A stretch of DNA of 64,000 nt from Brasilonema sp. UFV-L1 (GTDB lineage Bacteria > Cyanobacteriota > Cyanobacteriia > Cyanobacteriales > Nostocaceae), in contig NZ_QMEA01000017.1 in NCBI RefSeq assembly GCF_012912105.1, positions 1-64,000 on the forward strand, read 5' to 3'. Every line of letters starts with the position of its first letter. Positions within the stretch are counted from its first letter, which is position 1. This document shows positions 8,766-18,000 of the stretch, piece after piece. The translations under genes and the position numbers were made by a program. A model generated the notes under the pieces. The model was given only the letters and a program-made list of their open reading frames with translations, had not been told where the DNA came from and made no database searches.

Positions 8766-9257
8766 TTAGTAATAAATTTTACCGCCACCCCATTGGCGAC
8801 CAAGAACTTTCGGTTGCACGAGAATATAACCAGCAACATCCACTAAGTCTTCATCGGTGAGATTTCTCATTTCCGTGAAAATATCTGCACTCTTTGTACT
8901 AGGATGTATTTCAGAAATCTCCTCTTCCCCGTCGTATGTAGTGGGATTTTTCAGATAGTCTACTAATCCTTCAATACTGTTACGGTTTGGTGTCGCTAGG
9001 GCGAGTGTTTCTGGCTCAAGTCCTATGTTTTGATTTGTTTTGGTAATACCTCCAGGATGACACTGGGAGCAAGCGTTGTTAAATAATTTTTTGCCTTGTT
9101 GGACTTGTTTAAGGCTGAGGACAATAGTCTCGCCTTCGTCATTTAATGGTACCGTGCGGGTTGCTTCATCTAGTTGCAATGCGGTAGCGCTACCGACAAT
9201 GAATTGAAATGTCAGCAAAACAGTAGCCACAAAAATGCAAAATAATCTTCTAAACAT
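8766..9257 (-). CDS. psbV: Photosystem II cytochrome c550
   Basis: 163 residues. The signal peptide ends GSATA, and the mature protein starts near LQLDEATRTVPLN. The haem site is CSQCH, followed by PGGITKTNQNIGL, LDYL-type and LVDYLKNPTTYDGEEEISE segments, and the tail ends GGGKIYY, all typical of PsbV. The sixth ligand is probably His in SEIHPS. An extrinsic lumenal subunit that stabilises the oxygen-evolving manganese cluster. A GGGGAAAA ribosome site precedes the ATG. From memory, petE and psbV are also adjacent in Anabaena PCC 7120. Confidence 0.97.
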   Translation of the reverse strand: MFRRLFCIFVATVLLTFQFIVGSATALQLDEATRTVPLNDEGETIVLSLKQVQQGKKLFNNACSQCHPGGITKTNQNIGLEPETLALATPNRNSIEGLVDYLKNPTTYDGEEEISEIHPSTKSADIFTEMRNLTDEDLVDVAGYILVQPKVLGRQWGGGKIYY

Positions 9258-9372
9258 TTTTCCCCTTAACGATTTTGACGCTCAACACAGCTAAGATGGC
9301 GATGCTCAATCTCATTGGTACTTATGGTTCATGGCTGAGTGCTAGTATTGTTTGCCATTAGCCATTAGCAAC

Positions 9373-9588
9373 TCAAGTCACTTGGCTCATGTGAACTGAG
9401 TTGCTAGTACTTTCTAGGTGGGTTTCAGACAAAAGTTGGGAAATCATTGCCTTTACATCCTCCAGAGCCAAACGAGTCTTAGGATTTTTATAGGCAATTA
9501 AGAGTTCGTTACACACAGACAAGACCTTTTCCACAGGAACACTGTAGTCAGTCGCTATCTGGGCAATTGACACATCCGCAAAACCCAT
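9373..9588 (-). CDS. Small conserved-looking hypothetical protein (71 aa)
   Basis: MGFADVSIAQIATDYSVPVE continues into a helix-rich segment (VLSVCNELLIAYKNP, then LALEDVKAMISQLL). The IAQIATDYSVPVEKVLSVC part has the shape of a small helix-turn-helix or IF2-N-like module. Function unknown. It sits between the ABC ATPase and psbV on the same strand, 150 bases after the former, so it may be the last gene of the zinc transport unit. Confidence 0.6.
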   Translation of the reverse strand: MGFADVSIAQIATDYSVPVEKVLSVCNELLIAYKNPKTRLALEDVKAMISQLLSETHLESTSNSVHMSQVT

Positions 9589-9738
9589 AATGCTTCAGGT
9601 AGAGATTGAGCTGCTCTAATACCAATATCATGTCAGGCGTGCAATTTGTTGCCCAAAGTAGGGGTAGTCGGAGATTTAAAATTTAAATTATAAATTGAAA
9701 ATACCTTTTTACTTTTTTTATACCTCAGTTCTTATACC

Positions 9739-10527
9739 TCAGTGATGATGTTGATAGCGACGAAAAGCAGGACCATAGGTAGCTAGAAGATTTTGGGGTG
9801 AAAGGGCGATTTCTGGAACACCAGTGCAAACAATCGTTTGGTTGAGACAAATGACGCGATCGCAATAGCGACTCACCATATCGATGTCATGGGAAACCTG
9901 CAACACCGTCCATCCTTCTTCCTGCTTCAGTTCATTGAGCAAGGTATAAAAATCTGCTGTACCTTGTACATCTACACCAGCAAACGCCTCATCTAAGACC
10001 AAAAGTTGCCGAGGCGTGACCAAACAGTATGCCAATAATACTCGCTTGAGTTGACCGCCACTAAGAGTTCCAATTGCTTGATTTCGCAAATGGTAAGCAT
10101 CAGTTCGCTGCAAAGCTTTAGCAACTGCTGCGAATTTTTCTCTACTCGCTTCTCCAAAACTTCCCTTTGTGAGAGTGACTTGAAGGAATCTTGTTTTTCT
10201 TTCTTTGACCCATCCCAAGCCTACCAATTCACTCACAGAAATCGGAAAACTGCGGTCAAAGATAAAATTTTGTGGCATGTAGCCTAACTGGTGACGTAAA
10301 TTTCCCAAGCGTGTGATTGGGCGACCTAATATTTCAATTTTCCCACCACTTCGTGGAATCAAATCCAAAATTGCTTGTACCAGAGTACTTTTACCTGCAC
10401 CATTAGGACCAACTATAGCTGTATTCGTTCCTGACAATAATTCAAAAGAAACATCTCGGACAGCTAGGTAGCTGTCTTGATAAACAGTCAATCCCTCTAT
10501 TTTTAAAATCGGAAAGTCATTAGTCAT
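9739..10527 (-). CDS. Metal ABC transporter ATP-binding protein (ZnuC/MntA type)
   Basis: 262 residues. Walker A GPNGAGKST, Q-loop GYMPQNF, signature LSGGQLKR, Walker B LLVLDEAF and switch His in SHDID are all present. The closest-looking class is the zinc/manganese ABC ATPases, helped by the neighbouring ZnuA-like binding protein 73 bases upstream on the same strand. The C-terminus ends in a short histidine run (YQHHH), which could bind metal. It hydrolyses ATP at the cytoplasmic face to drive metal import. A permease gene would be expected next, but none is present; it must be elsewhere. The ATG at 10527 has only a weak ribosome site. Confidence 0.88.
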   Translation of the reverse strand: MTNDFPILKIEGLTVYQDSYLAVRDVSFELLSGTNTAIVGPNGAGKSTLVQAILDLIPRSGGKIEILGRPITRLGNLRHQLGYMPQNFIFDRSFPISVSELVGLGWVKERKTRFLQVTLTKGSFGEASREKFAAVAKALQRTDAYHLRNQAIGTLSGGQLKRVLLAYCLVTPRQLLVLDEAFAGVDVQGTADFYTLLNELKQEEGWTVLQVSHDIDMVSRYCDRVICLNQTIVCTGVPEIALSPQNLLATYGPAFRRYQHHH

Positions 10528-10600
10528 TGGTTATTGATCATTAGTCATAACTGATTGGTGATGTTTTTATTAACAAAGGACAAATCACGTCTGAACAAAA

Positions 10601-11647
10601 TTATTTACAAGCTGTTTCTAAAGTTTGTAAATTCTCTTGCATTGCTGTAAAATAATACTGCGGATCTGTATTGCCAGTTTCCAAAGAATTTAGAGAACGC
10701 AAAGTTAAATTCAAGTCCTTAGAAAGACTTGTCAACAATTTGTTATCTACTCCTGGTTCACTAAACAAGGCTTTCACTTTATACTTTTTCACCGCATTCA
10801 CTGCATTTTGTACATCTGCTGGTGCTAGTTGGTCTTCAGGTATCTCGACGACTGCAACTTGCTTGATGTTATAACGTTTAGCTAAGTATGGAAAGGCGTC
10901 ATGGAAGGTGATAAAAGTACATGATGGTGTTTTTTGTAAAGTCTGCTGAAATTCACTATTTAAATTGTCCAATTGCTTGATATATGCTGCTGCATTTGCC
11001 TCATAAGTCGCTTTATTTGCAGAGTCAGCAGCAATTAATCCATCCCGAATATTAGCAACTTGCTGTTTTGCTAAAACTGGATCTAACCAAACGTGAGGAT
11101 TACCCTCAGCGTGTTCATGGTGATGTTCTCCAGCACCTCCGTGGTTGTGTTCTTTCTCTTGTTTACTCGTTTTCTCAATAGGTGAAATTTCATTTAAAGG
11201 TTGAATATTTTTACTCGCATCAGTGATATATAATTTAGAATTATGGGCATTTTTGATTGTGTTGTCTAAAAATTCTTCCAAACCCAAGCCGTTTTTGACT
11301 AAAACATTGGCAGTGGCGATCGCCTTGACATCCTTTGGAGTAGATTGATACTCGTGTACTTCGGTTCCCGGTGGTACTAAAATTTCTACATCCGCTACAT
11401 CTCCAGCCACCGCCTTGGTAAACATGTACATCGGCAAAAACGTTGTCACCACTTTGATTTTTCCTGGCTGCGGTGATGAAGTGGATGTAGTCTGTTGTGC
11501 TTGCGATGACTGTTGGGGAGTTGTTGTCTGATTTGTATCAGATTCCGTACACCCAGCCAAGAGCGATAACATCAGTAAAGCAATCAGAGTTAGAATTCCT
11601 CTTCCGTGTTTACCTGTTTGACGTCTAGAGTAAGTCCGGATCACCAT
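10601..11647 (-). CDS. znuA: Zinc ABC transporter substrate-binding lipoprotein (ZnuA-like)
   Basis: 348 residues. The lipobox is LLAGC near residue 32, so it is a membrane-anchored periplasmic lipoprotein. Cluster A-1 features are PPGTEVHEYQST (first ligand His), a His-rich loop KEHNHGGAGEHHHEHAEGN, then PHVWLDP (second His), TFHDAFPYLAKRY (third His) and FSEPGVDNK. The long His/Asp/Glu loop is typical of zinc rather than manganese binding proteins. It captures zinc and delivers it to the permease. First gene of a minus-strand unit with the ATPase. AAGGA precedes the ATG, and a candidate Zur box lies 80 bases upstream. Confidence 0.92.
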   Translation of the reverse strand: MVIRTYSRRQTGKHGRGILTLIALLMLSLLAGCTESDTNQTTTPQQSSQAQQTTSTSSPQPGKIKVVTTFLPMYMFTKAVAGDVADVEILVPPGTEVHEYQSTPKDVKAIATANVLVKNGLGLEEFLDNTIKNAHNSKLYITDASKNIQPLNEISPIEKTSKQEKEHNHGGAGEHHHEHAEGNPHVWLDPVLAKQQVANIRDGLIAADSANKATYEANAAAYIKQLDNLNSEFQQTLQKTPSCTFITFHDAFPYLAKRYNIKQVAVVEIPEDQLAPADVQNAVNAVKKYKVKALFSEPGVDNKLLTSLSKDLNLTLRSLNSLETGNTDPQYYFTAMQENLQTLETACK

Positions 11648-11726
11648 ATTGTTTCCTTACTGAAAGCTGTTTGCTTTCGGTTTGTTTAAATTTCTGTTGA
11701 CAATAAGACTTATTCTATATCAAGTA

Positions 11727-11741
11727 GTATAATAATTCTCA
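11727..11741. promoter_or_regulatory. Candidate Zur box upstream of znuA
   Basis: Read on the minus strand the site is TGAGAATTATTATAC. It matches 12 of 15 positions of the 7-1-7 palindrome TGATAATNATTATCA, which I recall for cyanobacterial Zur. It lies about 80 bases before znuA. The divergent porin gene starts about 390 bases away on the other side. Confidence 0.55.
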
Positions 11742-12132
11742 TTCTCAGAGCAAAATAGCCATAATTCAGTATTAGTAGTCACAACAAAGTTTTTAGTCTG
11801 TATGCCAGGCTGAATGTACAGATTTATCCATCATGAACTCTTCGGGTTTGTCTGGTGAGGATATGATTTTGATTTAGGCGCTGCTGAATTCTCGTCGTGA
11901 AATGACAAAATCAGCAAATAATATTAACTTTGGTGCGCCCTCTGCTTTGAAACTCAATTCATATTGTTAATTAGCAACCCCTTGATTTGCATATAGGTTG
12001 AATGATAATTTTTGATATTACTTGTTAAAAAATACGCGAATAACTGAGAAATTAATGAGACTAGTTTCTATTAAAAAAAAGCTTGAATAAATCATAGTGC
12101 GCGGACTAACTGAGAATAAGTGTGAGGAAAAA

Positions 12133-13767
12133 ATGACAAATTCGTGGAAATCTCTGCTGGCTAGTCCAGCAGTTTTTGGGGCAATGTTAGCGATGAGTAC
12201 CGCTGCGGTTGCAGGGGAAAGACCTGGTAATTTGGCAATCAAAGAAGCTGAGAATATCTCTCAAAACAAGACAATGGCACAAGTGACTTCTGTGTCTCAG
12301 TTATCAGACGTACAACCTACAGATTGGGCATTTCAAGCACTGCAATCCTTAGTAGAACGCTACGGCTGTATTGCGGGATATCCAAATGGTACTTATCGGG
12401 GAAATCGGGCGATGACACGGTATGAATTTGCCGCCGGGTTAAATGCTTGTCTCAACCGAGTTAACGAACTGATAGCCACCGCTACAGCAGATTTGGTAAA
12501 CAAACAAGATTTAGCGACATTACAAAGACTACAGGAAGAATTTACTGCAGAACTAGCGACACTGCGAGGTCGTGTCGATACTTTAGAAGCAAAAGCCGCT
12601 GAATTGGAGGCAAATCAATTTTCGACAACAACGAAATTACAAGGGCAAGTCGTTGCTGTAGCCACTGGTGTTCTTGGAGGTGATAGAGTCAACGATGTAG
12701 ATGTCAAAGACAACAACATAACCTTGGGTGCGCGGGCGCGTGTGGAGTTTGTCACCAGCTTCACAGGCAAAGATACACTCTTCACCAGGATACAGAGTAA
12801 TAATATTCTCAACCCTGATATTGGAACACCAGAGGGCGGCTTATACTTTGCTGATGAAGATGGCACCAATGATGCTTTTCTGGATGCACTGTGGTACAAA
12901 TTCCCCCTGACTGAAAGTACAGAGGTGATCGCAATTGCTAATGCGGGTGCAGCAGATGACATAACCAGTACAGTCAATATCTTTGACGGAGACGGTGCTT
13001 TTGGTGCTTTATCCAGCTTTGGTACGCGGAACTCAATTTATTACCAAATGGATGGTGCGGGGCTGGGTGTGACTCAGCAGTTTGGTGATGCGTTCTCAGT
13101 CAGTTTGGGGTATTTAGCAAGTTCACCCAATGACCCATCCTCTGATAATGGGTTGTTAAATGGTCCATATGGTGCGATCGCACAGCTGACTTTTAAACCG
13201 AGTGAGCGCTTTACTATTGGCTTGACCTACATTAACGCCTATAATCAGGAATTGGGTACTGGTAGCCAACGGGCAAATCCGATATCCTTCCTTAAATCTC
13301 AGCTTGCTGCTCCCCCTGATGTCACTGGAGAACCTGAACCAGTGAGTGTGCCATTTTCCAGCAATTCCTACGGTGTACAAGCATCCCTTGGTTTGAGCGA
13401 TAAATTTGTTTTAGGTGGTTGGGTTGGGTATACCAACGCTCGTAACTTATCCAGCGAAGGAGGAACAGTTGACCGTGGAGAACTTGATATTTGGAACTGG
13501 GCTGTGACTTTAGGATTTCCTGACCTTGGTAAAAAAGGAAACTTAGCTGGTATTATCTTTGGTATGGAACCTAAAGTGACAGGTTCTAGTATTAATGAAA
13601 TTCCTAAAGATAAAGACACTTCCTATCACATTGAGGCGTTCTACCAATATCAAGTGACTGACAATATCACCATTACTCCTGGAGTCATCTGGTTAACCGC
13701 GCCAGATCATAATAGTGATAACGATGATGTTGTGATTGGTGCAGTGAGAACCACTTTCAGTTTTTAA
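12133..13767 (+). CDS. SLH-domain outer-membrane porin (OprB family)
   Basis: About 544 residues from the preferred ATG at 12133, which has GAGGAAAAA just upstream; an earlier in-frame ATG at 12097 lacks this. Order: signal peptide ending STAAVAG; SLH domain (LSDVQPTDWAFQALQSLVER to TRYEFAAGLNACL); coiled-coil segment (residues about 125-165, TLRGRVDTLEAKAAELEAN); then a beta-barrel with many alternating strands ending in the terminal phenylalanine GAVRTTFSF. The SLH domain binds peptidoglycan-linked polymers and the barrel forms a channel for ions or small solutes; such proteins are often called iron uptake porins. Its place next to the zinc uptake genes suggests metal passage; this is inference. 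A terminator follows directly. Confidence 0.9.
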   Translation: MTNSWKSLLASPAVFGAMLAMSTAAVAGERPGNLAIKEAENISQNKTMAQVTSVSQLSDVQPTDWAFQALQSLVERYGCIAGYPNGTYRGNRAMTRYEFAAGLNACLNRVNELIATATADLVNKQDLATLQRLQEEFTAELATLRGRVDTLEAKAAELEANQFSTTTKLQGQVVAVATGVLGGDRVNDVDVKDNNITLGARARVEFVTSFTGKDTLFTRIQSNNILNPDIGTPEGGLYFADEDGTNDAFLDALWYKFPLTESTEVIAIANAGAADDITSTVNIFDGDGAFGALSSFGTRNSIYYQMDGAGLGVTQQFGDAFSVSLGYLASSPNDPSSDNGLLNGPYGAIAQLTFKPSERFTIGLTYINAYNQELGTGSQRANPISFLKSQLAAPPDVTGEPEPVSVPFSSNSYGVQASLGLSDKFVLGGWVGYTNARNLSSEGGTVDRGELDIWNWAVTLGFPDLGKKGNLAGIIFGMEPKVTGSSINEIPKDKDTSYHIEAFYQYQVTDNITITPGVIWLTAPDHNSDNDDVVIGAVRTTFSF

Positions 13768-13778
13768 AAAGTACAAAA

Positions 13779-13813
13779 AGACCAGCTTACCACAGCTGGT
13801 CTGTCAAATTTTT
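13779..13813 (+). terminator. Rho-independent terminator after porin gene
   Basis: AGACCAGC (13779-13786), an 8-base loop, GCTGGTCT (13795-13802), then CAAATTTTT. It is 11 bases after the porin stop codon. Confidence 0.85.
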
Positions 13814-14050
13814 CTTCGCGTTGTCTTCTCAAAACAGTAAAACCCAAGTTGCGCCTTCCCAAAACGCTGCAGGGATATTTTTATTAACAATATTGTAACA
13901 GTCAGTACAAATTTTTTATGAGATTTATCAAAAAAAGATATTAAAAAAGAAAATTTGCCTCTCTTCTTTAAAAAGAACTCAAAAGATGGTAGAGAGAAAA
14001 TCGGAAAATAATTTTAATGAAAAATCAAAAGTTAAATAAAAAAGTGTACT

Positions 14051-14268
14051 TTGCCTCAACTATGGGAAAAAGCTATTGTGGTTATGGATAATTTCCGGGT
14101 TCACCATGCCGATTGTGTGCGAGTTGCAATGGAGTCTGCTGGCGCAAAAGTCAAGTGTAAACTACCACTATCCCCAAATTTATGCAATTTCTCCATTAGA
14201 GTGAGGCACGTACCCCTGAATCGCTAAACCAAGCAATGGCTCTTACTGTAAGTCTGCCACTGCCTTAA
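14051..14268 (+). pseudogene. Remnant of an IS630-family transposase, C-terminal part
   Basis: One frame gives LPQLWEKAIVVMDNFRVHH, then ESAGAKVKCKLPLSPN, the DNF and PPYSPD-like blocks of the IS630 DDE transposase. After a frameshift, the other frame gives EARTPESLNQAMA, matching the usual C-terminal helix. The first frame ends at 14227 and the second at 14268. The N-terminal half, terminal repeats and catalytic Glu region are gone. It is a decayed relic beside the peptide-synthetase region, overlapping by four bases the end of the convergent SMR gene. Confidence 0.75.
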
Positions 14269-14735
14269 GTCAGTTTCTCAATATTCTTGCACGGAGTCAT
14301 GCAATTAACATTTACATTTCCAGGTGCGATATCTGAGTTGTTCGACTGTGTAGTTTCAAGCTGGTCAAGACTAGCACCAACACTTGACAAAATCCCTTCT
14401 TGTTGGTCGGACACAGGTTCATGACTTAGGTGCAGACCAATCACTCCTATTATTATCAGTAGGATTGATAATATTTTTACGAGATTTACTGACTCATTAA
14501 ACCACAAAATCCCTATGGATACTATCAAGACTGTTCCTAAACCAGACCAGATTGCATAAGCAGTACTTATTTCTATTGTTTTGAGAGCAAGGGTCAATAT
14601 GCTAAAACAGAGAGCATAAAAGACGAATATGAAAATGGAGGGCCATGTTTTAGTGAACCCTTCTGAGAATTTCATACAAGTAGTGCCTGCTACTTCTAGA
14701 AGGATTGCTAAAATCATATATATCCAACCGAACAT
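14265..14735 (-). CDS. Small multidrug resistance (SMR/EmrE-type) transporter
   Basis: 156 residues with four membrane segments in the first 105 (MFGWIYMILAILLEVAGTTC, IFIFVFYALCFSILTLAL, a third around 55-78, a fourth around 85-103). The essential membrane glutamate is in LLEVAGT, and AYAIWSGLGTVL is the SMR signature. It works as a proton-coupled dimer exporting cationic compounds. The tail of about 45 polar residues (from HEPVSDQQEG) is longer than in EmrE. Its position beside the synthetase could mean it exports the product; this is inference. Confidence 0.88.
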   Translation of the reverse strand: MFGWIYMILAILLEVAGTTCMKFSEGFTKTWPSIFIFVFYALCFSILTLALKTIEISTAYAIWSGLGTVLIVSIGILWFNESVNLVKILSILLIIIGVIGLHLSHEPVSDQQEGILSSVGASLDQLETTQSNNSDIAPGNVNVNCMTPCKNIEKLT

Positions 14736-14768
14736 TTTGACTTCTACATAGAAACAGTGTAATTATCA

Positions 14769-14909
14769 TACTGGAGTTCGGAAGATTGGCAAGCCGTAGA
14801 GCAATGGTTGCTGGAAAAACGTAGGTATCAAAAAATTATCTGCTACCCTGGTTATTTGAATGTTTTTGTTAGTTGTGAGAAATCTGGGTTAATTGTGATA
14901 TTTTATTAG
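14769..14909 (+). pseudogene. Possible gene fragment before the synthetase
   Basis: A frame with no start codon reads YWSSEDWQAVEQWLLEKRRY, then KIICYPGYLNVFV, and stops at 14909. It has the composition of real protein and no ribosome site. I do not recognise the family. It is probably the 3' end of a deleted gene, consistent with other decayed sequence around it. Confidence 0.3.
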
Positions 14910-15070
14910 AAAGCAAAACCGATAGAGGTTATTAGATCTTCGCCAAATTATTTAATTCAACAGTTTATACGCCTAGCGACGCCAAGTCTTATTTGAGATA
15001 TTGGTGGCATTCGCGTGTGACATTTGCGGCTTGTAAAGAATAAGTCAGTCACAAACAAATAAGAAAAACA

Positions 15071-18000
15071 ATGTTTAATAAAAATCAAGAATTTGTAACA
15101 GAAGTAGATTTTTCTCAAACAGCTTGTATTCACCAGTTATTTGAATATCAAGCACAACAAACTCCTAACAGTGTTGCTGTCATTTTTGAGGATAAGCAAC
15201 TCACCTACAAACAATTAAATAGCTTGTCTAACAAGGTAGCGCACTACTTGCGGACTTTGGGAGTAGGATCACAGATGCTAGTGGGAATTTGCGTGGAGCG
15301 ATCGCTCCATACAATTATTGGACTGTTAGGTATTCTCAAAGCAGGTGCAGCTTACTTACCATTAGATCCAGTATATCCCCAAGAGCGCATAACCTTGATG
15401 CTAGCAGATGCCCAAGTATCAGTGATATTAACTCAAAGTAAATTACAGGGCATCCTTGACGCTGCCATAGTGACACAGCCGACTATAGTAGTTTGCATAG
15501 ACAGCGACTGGCACGAAATTGACTCTCAAAGCGATGAAAACCCAGTCAGTGGAGTGACACCAGACAACTTAGCGTACACTATCTACACCTCTGGTTCCAC
15601 AGGTAAACCTAAAGGAGTGCAAATTGAGCATCGGTCTGTGGTCAACTTTTTAACTTCCATGCGCCACGAACCAGGCATGACAGCAGAAGACGTACTCGTG
15701 GCAGTGACTACCATATCGTTTGATATTGCCGGACTGGAAATTTATTTGCCTTTAAGCGTGGGAGCGGTTTTGGTACTCGTCAGTCGCGAAGTTGCTACTA
15801 ATGGCGAGCTGCTAAAAGAAGAACTGAGTCGCACGAATGCAACCATCATGCAAGCCACTCCCGCCACTTGGCAAATGCTGCTAGCTGCCGGATGGCAAGG
15901 GAACAAACACCTAAAAATTCTCTGTGGTGGCGAAGCCCTCACGCAAAAACTGGCATCTGGGTTGCTTACTAAATGCTATTCTCTGTGGAACATGTACGGT
16001 CCTACCGAGACAACTATCTGGTCAACGGTGTACAAAGTCGAGTCAAAAGATGCTCCTATCGTCATTGGACGAGCGATCGCCAACACCCAGATTTATCTGC
16101 TAGACCAAAATTTGCGCCACCAGACAGATCCTGTAAAACCTGTCGCTGTGGGTGTACCTGGAGAACTGTACATTGGAGGTATGGGTGTCGCTAGAGGCTA
16201 TCTTAACCGACCTGATTTAACTCATGAGAGATTTATTCGCGACCCTTTTAGTGGAAAACCAGGAACGCGCCTTTACAAAACAGGTGATTTAGCTCGCTAT
16301 CTAAGCGACGGTAATATTGAATTTATCGGGCGGATAGACAACCAAGTTAAAATTCGCGGTTTTCGCATTGAACTAGGAGAAATTGAAGAGGTACTCAGGC
16401 AACATTCTGCTGTCAGGGAAGCAGTGGTGATTTGCCGCGAGGATGAGACAGACGATAAACGCTTGGTCGCTTACGTGGTTCCCGAAGACCAGTATCAAGA
16501 TACATCTTTTGAGCAAACCGCCCAATGGCAGCAGATATGGGACGACACTTACAGCCAGCCCACGGCGGAAGTAGACCCAACGTTTAATATTAACGGCTGG
16601 AACAATAGCTATACAGGTCTGCCTGTCCCAGCCCAGGAGGTTAGGGAGTGGGTTGACCATACAGTGGCGCGGATTCTTTCCTTAAAACCCAAGCAGATAC
16701 TGGAAATTGGTTGTGGTACAGGTCTGCTGCTATTTAGAATAGCTCCTCACTGCAAATATTACTGTGGCACAGATATTACCCCTGCTTCCGTGCGTTACAT
16801 TGAGCAGCAGTTGCATTCTTTACAGCAAAACTGGTCGCAAGTCAAGCTTTATCAACGAGCAGCGGACAATCTGGAGGGAATAGGAGATGAAACTTTCGAC
16901 ACTGTGGTGATTAACTCAGTCATCCAGTATTTTCCTAGTATTGATTATTTGGTGGGGGTTTTAGAAAGTGCGATACGCCTTCAGGCGTCTGCGCTCCGCG
17001 CAATCGCTCGCGTTGGTCCAGGAGGGTTCGTTTTTCTTGGGGACGTCCGCAGTCTGCCGCTCCTAGAAGCTTTTCATACATCGGTGCAATTGTATCAAGC
17101 TCCCGCTTCCCTATCCACGAACCAACTGCGTCAGCATATTCAAGAGCGCATGAACCAAGAAAAGGGATTGGTAATCGACCCAGCTTTCTTTACTGCTCTC
17201 CAGCAGTATTTACCCCAAATTAGCAATGTCCAGATACAACTTAAGCGGGGGCGGTATCACAACGAACTGGTGCGTTTCCGCTACGATGTGATTCTCCAGG
17301 TAGGCGGTGAAGTTGCTCCAGTAGTAGAGCATCCGTGGTTAGATTGGCAAAACGAGCAGCTAACATTACCAGCTTTGCGCCAATTGCTAGTGGCAAAAGA
17401 ACCGGAAATACTGGGAATACGACGCGTCCCCAATGCTCGGATTCTAGCAGATGTGAAGGCAATAGAATTGCTAGCTAGTAGCAATGCACTACAAAATGTT
17501 GCCCAGTTGAGGGAAGCTGTACGGGAAATGACTCAAGCGGCTGTAGATCCCGAAGATATATGGGCATTAAGCGCTGAATTACCTTATACCGTAGAAATTA
17601 ACTGGTCAGGTTCTGGTAATGATGGTTATTACGATGTGGTGTTGAAGAGGGTAATGGGTAACCCTCCAACCTCTCAACAAGTGACCGATGTAGTAAGGGC
17701 TAATATGCCTCTTTTTGCAGGAGAGGGGCAAAGGAAAAGGTTAGATTGGAGTGTCTTTGCTAATAACCCCATGCAAAAGAATGCTACTGAGCAACTGGTT
17801 CCACAGCTACGTAGCTACTTAAAAGCAAAGCTAATCGAAAGCATGATTCCTTCTAGCTTTGTCATTATGGACAGCTTGCCACTTACACCCAGCGGAAAAG
17901 TAGATAGGCGAAGTCTCCCCTCACCCAACCAAACTAGGCCCGATTTAGAAGTGGCATATGTTGCACCGCGCAATTCTATTGAGGAACAACTAGCGCAAAT

